From an uncultured Clostridium sp. (GTDB lineage: Bacteria > Bacillota > Clostridia > TANB77 > CAG-508): a stretch of DNA of 5,867 bases. Within the stretch, counting starts at the first letter, position 1. The number at the start of each line of letters is the position of its first letter. Positions 1-5,328 of the stretch are shown here, one piece after another. Made by a program: the position numbers and the translations under genes. The stretch is from positions 1 through 5,867 of the forward strand of contig CAMCHB010000066.1 in assembly GCA_945874585.1 (NCBI GenBank), written 5' to 3'. The notes beneath the pieces were generated by a model. The model did not search any database, was not told where the DNA came from, and was given only the letters and a program-made list of their open reading frames with translations.

Positions 1-860
1 GGATTAACATGCACAATAACATCATGAATACGGTCGAGTTTCTTAATTTCTTTTTCGAGAGAATCTGCAATTTTATGACTTTGAAAAGTAGACAAATTAC
101 CATCTACACAGATTATAATAAAGATATTATATTGATAACCAACAGGAGAAGAATACAAATGACGAACGGATTGAATATCTGTATGAGCTTGTGCCAATTT
201 CAATATTTCTTTTTTTGTGCTTTCATCAACAGATGTATCCATAAGGACATTGTAACTTTCCATGAAAATTCGAACTCCTGTGAAACCAATCCAAACAGAA
301 ATTAAAATACCAATAGCAGAGTCAACCCAAAACATACCATAAAGAGCAAAAATAGATGAAATTAAAGTACCAGTGGTTACAAAACAATCGTTACGGTGAT
401 CTTTGTAATTAGCCTCTAATAAGATGTTGTGCCCTTTTTTATCCAGCGATTTAACATATAAGAATAAACAAAATTTACAAACGATTGTAATCAAACAAGT
501 AAAGATTAAGCACCAAGAAAAAGTAAGGTGACTTCCTTGGATAAGTGCTTGGATAGAATTGGTTAGCAACTTAATGGCAAGTAGAATCATGGTAATGCTA
601 ATAAACAAAGAAAATAGATATTCTGCTTTTCCATGACCAAAATTGTGATTTTCATCATCTGGTACACTGGCAATTTTATTACCTAAAAAAGTCATAAAAG
701 AGGCAAAAATATCGGATGCACTATTGATACTATCGGCAATCATAGATTGACTTTTGGTTAAAATACCAACCGTTCCTTTTAAAATCAGCAAAAACAGATT
801 AGCAAAAATGCCAAGCAGACCAGCCTTTTTAGCTGCTTGGAAACGACCTAATTGCTCCAT
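1..860 (-). CDS. Cation diffusion facilitator (CDF) metal exporter, MntE-like, 3' end cut by window edge
   Basis: Reading the minus strand from ATG 860 gives 286 complete codons with no stop, still open at position 1. The protein looks like a CDF proton-coupled divalent metal exporter of the cytoplasmic membrane. Six hydrophobic segments lie at about residues 13-34, 38-60, 81-105, 113-136, 156-175 and 178-200. The helix 2 motif is N46xxxD50 and the helix 5 motif is D154xxxD158, replacing the His/Asp pairs of zinc transporters; this Asn-Asp/Asp-Asp site is associated with manganese exporters such as pneumococcal MntE. The family loop HNFGHGKAE is at 72-80. The cytoplasmic dimer domain follows from about 205, with H234, H262 and H284 where the YiiP fold binds metal. 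It ends in HVNP, near the usual end of the family, so little is missing. AAGGAG at 871-876, ten bases before the ATG, supports the start. The CDF assignment is firm; manganese specificity is inferred. Confidence 0.93.
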   Translation of the reverse strand, partial: MEQLGRFQAAKKAGLLGIFANLFLLILKGTVGILTKSQSMIADSINSASDIFASFMTFLGNKIASVPDDENHNFGHGKAEYLFSLFISITMILLAIKLLTNSIQALIQGSHLTFSWCLIFTCLITIVCKFCLFLYVKSLDKKGHNILLEANYKDHRNDCFVTTGTLISSIFALYGMFWVDSAIGILISVWIGFTGVRIFMESYNVLMDTSVDESTKKEILKLAQAHTDIQSVRHLYSSPVGYQYNIFIIICVDGNLSTFQSHKIADSLEKEIKKLDRIHDVIVHVN

Positions 861-890
861 AAATAAATCACTCCTTAAAAGATTTTTTCC

Positions 891-918
891 ATTATACCAC
901 AGAAACAAAAGAAAACCA
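891..918 (-). promoter_or_regulatory. Extended -10 promoter for the CDF exporter
   Basis: On the minus strand a perfect TATAAT (896-891) is preceded by TGG, giving the extended -10 form TGnTATAAT. The -35 region is poor: TGGTTT at 918-913, 16 bases upstream, matches the consensus at only two positions, which an extended -10 can compensate. Transcription would start near 884, giving a leader of about 24 bases that contains the AAGGAG ribosome site. That is too short for a manganese (yybP-ykoY) riboswitch. Confidence 0.65.
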
Positions 919-933
919 GGACAAAATCATTAA

Positions 934-970
934 ATTTATCATATATCAGTTTTGTAAATTCTTGATAAAT
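934..970. repeat. 8-bp inverted repeat in the divergent intergenic region
   Basis: ATTTATCA at 934-941 is the exact reverse complement of TGATAAAT at 963-970, with a 21-base spacer. The right arm ends two bases before the -35 box of the pgsA promoter, and the pair lies upstream of the CDF promoter, so an operator is possible. AT-rich arms of this length can occur by chance and I recognise no known repressor site. Confidence 0.3.
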
Positions 971-972
971 GG

Positions 973-1001
973 TTGAACAGACACAAGAGAAATGATAAAA
1001 T
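973..1001 (+). promoter_or_regulatory. Sigma-A type promoter of the pgsA-ligA operon
   Basis: TTGAAC (973-978) and TAAAAT (996-1001) are separated by exactly 17 bases, and TG at 993-994 makes the -10 an extended one (TGnTAAAAT). Transcription would start near 1008, about 27 bases before the pgsA start codon. It is the only good promoter I see ahead of pgsA, ligA and the small gene after them. Confidence 0.72.
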
Positions 1002-1034
1002 AGGAAATATTAAAAAAGATAGGAGAAAGAAAAA

Positions 1035-1628
1035 ATGAATTTACCCAATAAACTTACAATTATTCGAATATGTTTGGTTCCTTTAATGGTAATCATTCCA
1101 TTATTGCCAATTCAGGGAGAATGGATACAAATACCAATTGCCTTTTGGCTTATTAACTTCATTTTTATATTGGCATCCATTACCGATAAATTAGATGGAA
1201 GCATTGCTCGTTCACGCAATCAGGTAACTACCTTTGGCAAATTTTTAGATCCATTGGCTGATAAAATTCTTGTTATTGCAGCAATGGTGCTTTTAGTAGA
1301 ATATGATAAATTGCCATCTTGGATTCCTATTATCGTACTTGCTAGAGAATTTTTAGTATCTGGCTATCGTCTTATTGCAGTCGAAAAAGGCGGACAAGTT
1401 ATCGCAGCCAGCGTATGGGGCAAACTAAAAACAGTTACCCAAATGATTGCTATTATTTTAGCTTATTTAGACGTTCATGCATTTGGAGCATTCCTTTCAG
1501 GAGGATTAACAGGATTTAGCCTAGTTCTAAACATAGTGGCTACAACCTTGATGTTTATTTCTGTTATCGCAACGATCTTTTCAGGATGGGATTACATGAA
1601 AAATGCGAAAGAGTTATTAAAAGACTAA
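1035..1628 (+). CDS. pgsA: CDP-diacylglycerol--glycerol-3-phosphate 3-phosphatidyltransferase (phosphatidylglycerophosphate synthase)
   Basis: This membrane enzyme joins CDP-diacylglycerol and sn-glycerol-3-phosphate to give phosphatidylglycerophosphate and CMP, the committed step to phosphatidylglycerol and cardiolipin. The 197-residue length is normal. The N-terminus MNLPNKLTIIR is typical of the family. The complete CDP-alcohol phosphotransferase signature is present: D51, D54, G55, A58, R59, G68, D72 and D76 in the expected spacing; the four aspartates bind the metal ions and perform catalysis. Hydrophobic helices flank it at about residues 8-26, 31-50, 78-95, 130-147 and 158-182. AGGAG at 1021-1025, nine bases before the ATG, fixes the start. 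It is the first gene of the operon, 22 bases before the ligA GTG. Other CDP-alcohol transferases (such as phosphatidylserine synthase) share the signature, but the N-terminus and overall form fit PgsA best. Confidence 0.95.
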   Translation: MNLPNKLTIIRICLVPLMVIIPLLPIQGEWIQIPIAFWLINFIFILASITDKLDGSIARSRNQVTTFGKFLDPLADKILVIAAMVLLVEYDKLPSWIPIIVLAREFLVSGYRLIAVEKGGQVIAASVWGKLKTVTQMIAIILAYLDVHAFGAFLSGGLTGFSLVLNIVATTLMFISVIATIFSGWDYMKNAKELLKD

Positions 1629-1632
1629 ATAG

Positions 1633-1638
1633 AAAGGG
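1633..1638 (+). promoter_or_regulatory. Ribosome binding site that decides the ligA start
   Basis: AAAGGG ends at 1638 and directly touches the ATG at 1639, leaving no spacer, so it cannot serve that ATG well. It lies 12 bases before GTG 1651, a long but usable distance, and the following bases (TGA) extend the pairing to the 16S tail with mismatches. The site therefore favours the GTG. Confidence 0.5.
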
Positions 1639-1650
1639 ATGACTAGAACT

Positions 1651-3648
1651 GTGAATATAACAGAAGCTAAAAAAAGAGTACAGGAATTACGCGAGAAAAC
1701 AAGCTATTATGCTAAAAAATATTACGATGAGGATAATCCAGCTGTTTCAGACTTTGAATACGATATGCTGATGAATGAATTGAAAAATTTAGAGAAACAG
1801 TTTCCAGAATTGGTTACCAAAGATTCCTTAACCCAAAAAGTAGGAGGAACCGTCAAAGAAGGATTTGCTAAAGTCACACATGAAGTGCCTTTGCAAAGCT
1901 TACAAGACATTTTCAATTTCGAAGAATTGCGAGCTTTTGATGAAAGAATGAAAAAGGCAGCAGCTGAATACCATTTGCCATTATCTTATGTGGTAGAAAC
2001 CAAAATAGATGGATTATCTGTTAGCTTAGAATATAAAAAAGGTGAATTTTACCGTGGCGCTACTAGAGGAAATGGCCTGGTGGGAGAAGATGTAACCGAT
2101 AATTTAAAAACAATTCCTCATATTCCAAATAAATTAACAGAGCCAATCGATATTACCGTTAGAGGCGAAGTGTTTATTGGAAAAAAAGAATTTGAAAAAT
2201 TAAATGAAGAACGCGAAATCTTAGAAGAGCCTTTGTTTGCCAATGCACGAAATGCAGCAGCTGGTTCTTTACGTCAGTTAGATAGCCGTATTACCAAAAA
2301 AAGACCATTGGATATTTTCTGCTTTAATGTTCAAAAATCAGAAGACATTCATTTTACGTCCCATTATGAATCTTTGCAATACCTAAAAAAACTAGGCTTC
2401 AATGTCAACCCTGTATTAGATCCATGTCAGACCATAGAAGAAGCAATTGACAGCATTCAAAAAATTGGGGAAGACCGTGAAAAATTGACATTTGGAATTG
2501 ATGGGGCTGTTATCAAGGTAGATAATCTAGAATTGCGTGAAAAAATTGGAACCACCTTTAAGGCACCAAAATGGGCAATAGCCTATAAATATCCACCAGA
2601 AAAGAAGAGAACTTTATTAAAAGATATCGTTTGCCAAGTCGGAAGAACAGGAGCTATCACACCAATGGCTATTTTAGAACCCGTAAAAGTGGCTGGCTCT
2701 ACCATATCCAAAACAACCTTGCACAACGAAGATTTTATTCGCGAAAAAGACCTAAAAATTGGTGATACTGTTGTGATTCAAAAAGCAGGCGATGTCATTC
2801 CAGAAGTGGTAGAAGTGGTAAAATCTAAACGTGATGGAACACAAAAAGAATTTACCATGCCAACTGCATGCCCAGTGTGTGGAGGACCGGTTGTTCGTGA
2901 GGAAGGAGAGGCTGTATGGCGTTGCATTGGAATTGAATGTAGTGCTAAGCTATTGCGCAGTTTAGTTCATTTCGTATCCAAAGAATGCATGAATATCAAA
3001 GGACTTGGCTATGCCATCATCGAAGAATTGGTCAATCGTCAGCTAATTCATAATATTGCAGACATCTATTATCTAAAGCAAGAAGATATTGCTTCCTTAA
3101 AAAAGAATGGGACAAAATTTGCACAAAATTTGATGGATGCAATTGAAGCAAGCAAAAAGAATGATTTAAGTCGCTTAATCAATGCACTTGGTATCAGACA
3201 TGTGGGAACAAAGTCAGCCAAGATACTGGCCAAACGATTCGAAAATATGGATCGTTTGATGCAGGCAACCAAAGAGCAGCTAGCCATGACAGAAGATATT
3301 GGAACGATTACAGCGATTAGTGTATATGAATTTTTCCACCAAGAGCAAACCATAGATTTAATGCAAAAATTGAAAAAAGCGGGTGTCAATATGGAACATT
3401 ACGAAGAAAGAAAAGGAGACGATCGTTTTCAGGGAATGACCTTTGTCCTAACTGGAACATTGGAACATCATACAAGACAAGAGGCAAGCGAAATCATTGA
3501 ACAATTGGGTGGCAAAACCTCTGGAACGGTTTCTAAAAAGACGAATTTTGTCTTGGCTGGAGAAGAAGCAGGTAGTAAGCTAACAAAAGCAGAAGACTTA
3601 GGAGTTCGTATTATTAGCGAGCAAGAATTTGAAGAAATGATAAAGTAG
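1651..3648 (+). CDS. ligA: NAD-dependent DNA ligase LigA
   Basis: LigA seals nicks in duplex DNA using NAD+, joining Okazaki fragments and finishing repair. Numbered from GTG 1651 (665 residues, normal length), the Ia NAD-binding domain has the Y-D-P-D-EYD pattern at 24-38. The adenylation domain has K118 in KIDG (the AMP-accepting lysine), RGEV at 171-174, DGAVIKVD at 284-291 and KWAIAYKYPP at 307-316. An OB fold follows, then a four-cysteine zinc finger (C407, C410, C425, C430), helix-hairpin-helix repeats at about 435-575 and a C-terminal BRCT domain from about 592 (VLTGT core). All catalytic parts are intact. An in-frame ATG at 1639 would add four residues (669 total), but it abuts the Shine-Dalgarno sequence, so GTG 1651 is preferred. 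It sits in an operon between pgsA and a small gene eight bases downstream. Confidence 0.97.
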   Translation: MNITEAKKRVQELREKTSYYAKKYYDEDNPAVSDFEYDMLMNELKNLEKQFPELVTKDSLTQKVGGTVKEGFAKVTHEVPLQSLQDIFNFEELRAFDERMKKAAAEYHLPLSYVVETKIDGLSVSLEYKKGEFYRGATRGNGLVGEDVTDNLKTIPHIPNKLTEPIDITVRGEVFIGKKEFEKLNEEREILEEPLFANARNAAAGSLRQLDSRITKKRPLDIFCFNVQKSEDIHFTSHYESLQYLKKLGFNVNPVLDPCQTIEEAIDSIQKIGEDREKLTFGIDGAVIKVDNLELREKIGTTFKAPKWAIAYKYPPEKKRTLLKDIVCQVGRTGAITPMAILEPVKVAGSTISKTTLHNEDFIREKDLKIGDTVVIQKAGDVIPEVVEVVKSKRDGTQKEFTMPTACPVCGGPVVREEGEAVWRCIGIECSAKLLRSLVHFVSKECMNIKGLGYAIIEELVNRQLIHNIADIYYLKQEDIASLKKNGTKFAQNLMDAIEASKKNDLSRLINALGIRHVGTKSAKILAKRFENMDRLMQATKEQLAMTEDIGTITAISVYEFFHQEQTIDLMQKLKKAGVNMEHYEERKGDDRFQGMTFVLTGTLEHHTRQEASEIIEQLGGKTSGTVSKKTNFVLAGEEAGSKLTKAEDLGVRIISEQEFEEMIK

Positions 3649-3656
3649 GGAAAAGT

Positions 3657-3899
3657 ATGAAAGAATATCCATTTACACATTTTTGGAAAGATTTGGATGA
3701 TGGGCTAGAAATATATTATACCTATATGGGAAAACGTTATTTAATATCCAAAATGGCCAAAAATTGTTATCGACAAGAACTAATTAAAAAAGAAAAGGAA
3801 AAATCACCACATCCTAAAATGACAGTATTGACTTTAAAAAGAGTCAAAGAGTTGTTTGAATTTATGGAAGATTTTGAATACAAAACAGGATTGCATTAA
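3657..3899 (+). CDS. Hypothetical 80-residue protein downstream of ligA
   Basis: I do not recognise this family. The product is small, soluble-looking and very polar, with no signal peptide, membrane segment, cysteine pair or helix-turn-helix that I can see. The first 30 residues are rich in aromatics (Y4, F6, F9, W10, Y20, Y21, Y23, Y28). A lysine-rich stretch, with KKEKEK at 44-49, is followed by a likely amphipathic helix at about 58-74 (KRVKELFEFMEDF) that could be an interaction surface. The ATG is preceded by AGTAGGG (3644-3650) with a six-base spacer, and the gene begins only eight bases after the ligA stop, so it is very probably translated from the ligA message. The position suggests co-expression with ligA but does not show a role in ligation. 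It is the last gene before the hairpin at 3915-3958. Confidence 0.75.
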   Translation: MKEYPFTHFWKDLDDGLEIYYTYMGKRYLISKMAKNCYRQELIKKEKEKSPHPKMTVLTLKRVKELFEFMEDFEYKTGLH

Positions 3900-3914
3900 A
3901 AAAATGATGCGTAA

Positions 3915-3958
3915 AAAAGCCGGGTAATTAAGTCACAAAGCTTAAGTACCTGGCTTTT
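3915..3958 (+). terminator. Intrinsic terminator closing the pgsA-ligA operon
   Basis: Arms 3915-3932 and 3941-3958 (18 bases each) pair except for one G-U wobble and one A-G mismatch, around the eight-base loop TCACAAAG. The hairpin starts 16 bases after the stop of the small gene. On the plus strand the run of U is only four and lies in the arm itself; on the minus strand the arm is followed by six U, so the element may act in both directions. Confidence 0.78.
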
Positions 3959-4002
3959 GAAAATAAGCTAAAAAATTCCAGCATAAAATTCGACAAAAAG
4001 TA

Positions 4003-4031
4003 TTGCATAATTAAAATTCTAAAGATATAAT
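4003..4031 (+). promoter_or_regulatory. Promoter of the VanZ/polysaccharide unit, predicting a leaderless mRNA
   Basis: TTGCAT (4003-4008) and a perfect TATAAT (4026-4031) are 17 bases apart. By the usual distance, transcription would start at 4038, the A of the VanZ start codon. An overlapping alternative, TCGACA (3990-3995) with TAAAAT (4012-4017) at 16-base spacing, would start near 4024. Either way the leader is at most about 14 bases and contains no Shine-Dalgarno sequence. The bases upstream are AT-rich. Confidence 0.68.
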
Positions 4032-4037
4032 GGAAAC

Positions 4038-4544
4038 ATGGAACAAGATGCAAAAAATAAAATAAGAAAAATATTTCGTTTTATCCTTGTTATCCTATGG
4101 ATGGTAGTTGTATTTTGCTTTTCAGCGCAGGGAGGCGAAAAATCAAGCATAACAAGCAATACAGCAACAAAACAAATAATCAATGTATTGCCTTCCACCA
4201 AGCATTTAGCAGAACCACAAAAAACAGCTGTGGTGGCAAAAGTAAATCCTGTGTTACGAAAAATAGCACATTACACCATGTATACATTAGGTGGTATTCT
4301 AATTTTTGGCTGGTTAAGAACATATGCTATCGCACTTAGAACCAATGCTATGTATACAACCATATTAGGTATTCTATATGCAACATCTGATGAAATCCAT
4401 CAATTATTTAGTGGTGGAAGAAGTGCACAATTGAGTGATGTTTGTTTAGACACACTGGGCGTTATAACAGGTTTACTACTATATATAGCAATGATAAAAC
4501 TAAAAGATACAATCACACAAAAAAGAAGAAAAAAAATAGAGTAG
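4038..4544 (+). CDS. VanZ-family membrane protein
   Basis: The family is named after VanZ, which gives low-level teicoplanin resistance, but most members in surface-polysaccharide loci have no known function. Its hallmarks are here: a first membrane helix at about 12-29 ending in FSAQ (28-31), then a soluble loop at about 32-70. RKIAHY at 74-79 begins a second helix, a third lies near 103-117, and DEIHQ (118-122), R128, D134 and D138 come before a last helix at about 137-153. The C-terminus is basic and cytoplasmic. The 168-residue length is normal. ATG 4038 is the only start that keeps the first helix whole: the frame has a stop at 4020-4022, and no other start codon lies between. No ribosome site precedes it. 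It opens the unit with the sugar transferase, whose strong ribosome site follows nine bases after its stop. A role in envelope or glycan assembly is inferred. Confidence 0.88.
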   Translation: MEQDAKNKIRKIFRFILVILWMVVVFCFSAQGGEKSSITSNTATKQIINVLPSTKHLAEPQKTAVVAKVNPVLRKIAHYTMYTLGGILIFGWLRTYAIALRTNAMYTTILGILYATSDEIHQLFSGGRSAQLSDVCLDTLGVITGLLLYIAMIKLKDTITQKRRKKIE

Positions 4545-4553
4545 AACAACAAC

Positions 4554-4558
4554 GGAGG
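4554..4558 (+). promoter_or_regulatory. Strong ribosome binding site for the original sugar transferase start
   Basis: GGAGG lies eight bases before ATG 4567, an ideal spacing, and shortly after the VanZ stop. It serves the 26-codon frame 4567-4647, not ATG 4685, which is over 120 bases further on. This argues that ATG 4567 is the genuine start of the sugar transferase. Confidence 0.8.
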
Positions 4559-4566
4559 AAATTAAG

Positions 4567-4647
4567 ATGAATGTGAACTTGAAAAGCAATGAAATAGCAT
4601 TCGAAGAGGGTATTTTATCGATTCCGAAAGTAACCCGGTCATTATGA
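4567..4647 (+). pseudogene. Displaced 5' end of the sugar transferase gene (apparent frameshift)
   Basis: ATG 4567 has a strong ribosome site but encodes only 26 residues before TGA at 4645-4647. The downstream transferase frame is open back to a TAA at 4631-4633, so the two frames overlap at 4634-4647. Moving by one base inside that zone joins the end of this peptide (IPKVTR) to a stretch coded at 4643-4684 that includes YENKRKAYL and VKRG. Such a basic, aromatic segment normally comes directly before the membrane helix in this family. The joined product would be about 230 residues. The cause could be a real mutation, a sequencing error or, less likely, programmed frameshifting. A separate leader peptide is the other possibility. 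Confidence 0.6.
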
Positions 4648-4684
4648 AAATAAAAGAAAAGCTTATTTAACGGTAAAAAGAGGC

Positions 4685-5263
4685 ATGGATATAGTATTAT
4701 CAATACTTGCTTTGGTGGTATTATCACCAGTTTTTTTACTAATTAGTGTGATGATTAAATTAGATTCAAAGGGAAAAGTTATTTTTAAACATAAGCGAAT
4801 TGGTAAAAACGGAAAAGAGATATACATATATAAATTTAGAACAATGGTAGAAAATGCAGAAGATATGATACGAAATTTTACAGAAGAACAAAAGAAAGAA
4901 TTTCAAGAAAATTATAAATTAGCAGATGATCCACGTATTACAAAAGTTGGAAAATTATTAAGAAAAACAAGTTTAGATGAATTACCACAATTGGTCAATA
5001 TTTTAAAAGGAGATTTATCTATCATAGGACCTCGACCAATTGTACGAGAAGAATTGAAAAAATATGGAGAACGACAAGAAGAATTTTTAAGCATAACACC
5101 TGGACTAACAGGTTACTGGGCTGCCAATGGAAGAAGTTGTGTAGACTATGCCCAACGTATGGAAATGGAAATGTATTATGTACGAAACGTATCTTTCAAA
5201 CTCGATGTCAAAATATTTTTTCAAACAGTAAAGTCTGTTGCTACAAGAAGAGGTGCTGTGTAA
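4685..5263 (+). CDS. Polyprenyl-phosphate sugar-phosphate transferase (bacterial sugar transferase, PglC/WcaJ-like)
   Basis: This monotopic membrane enzyme would move a sugar-1-phosphate from a nucleotide sugar to undecaprenyl phosphate, the first step of exopolysaccharide or capsule assembly. Numbered from ATG 4685 (192 residues), a membrane-inserted helix at about 3-24 comes first, then IKLDSKG (24-30), KRIG (37-40) and KFRTM (50-54). The catalytic Asp-Glu pair is D98-E99 within SLDELPQL, followed by GPRP (115-118) and TPGLTGYW (138-145). The end GAV is normal for the family, so the C-terminus is complete. ATG 4685 is only the first start in this frame: AGAGG lies one base before it, too close to work, and the conserved KRG-type lead-in to the helix is upstream. 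The true start is probably ATG 4567 in another frame, making this a frameshifted gene. The sugar cannot be told from sequence. Related enzymes carry galactose, glucose or N-acetylated sugars. Confidence 0.9.
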   Translation: MDIVLSILALVVLSPVFLLISVMIKLDSKGKVIFKHKRIGKNGKEIYIYKFRTMVENAEDMIRNFTEEQKKEFQENYKLADDPRITKVGKLLRKTSLDELPQLVNILKGDLSIIGPRPIVREELKKYGERQEEFLSITPGLTGYWAANGRSCVDYAQRMEMEMYYVRNVSFKLDVKIFFQTVKSVATRRGAV

Positions 5264-5267
5264 GAAG

Positions 5268-5302
5268 AAAGCTATGTATCAAAAAATCGACATAGCTTTT
5301 TT
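5268..5302 (+). terminator. Intrinsic terminator after the sugar transferase
   Basis: AAAGCTATGT (5268-5277) pairs perfectly with ACATAGCTTT (5290-5299) around a 12-base A-rich loop, and the right arm runs into six consecutive T (5297-5302). It begins four bases after the transferase stop and 27 bases before the next gene's start codon. Since the next gene continues the same pathway and shows no clear promoter, it may act as a partial terminator. Confidence 0.85.
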
Positions 5303-5328
5303 GCGTAAAAAGAAAGGAATAGAGTGGG

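Noticed and set aside
9..305. A 98-codon plus-strand open frame
   Set aside because: It lies opposite the CDF exporter, whose minus-strand translation is clearly homologous to the family along its whole length; this frame has no ribosome site and resembles nothing.
884..1034. A manganese (yybP-ykoY) riboswitch for the exporter
   Set aside because: The predicted leader is about 24 bases, far too short, and I see no conserved riboswitch core in the divergent region.
3069..3389. A 106-codon minus-strand open frame inside ligA
   Set aside because: It is antisense to the helix-hairpin-helix region of ligA, with no ribosome site or promoter; shadow of a real gene.
4097..4339. An 80-codon plus-strand frame inside the VanZ gene
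   Set aside because: It overlaps the VanZ coding frame, whose product carries all the family motifs. Its own translation is a low-complexity shadow with no start signal.
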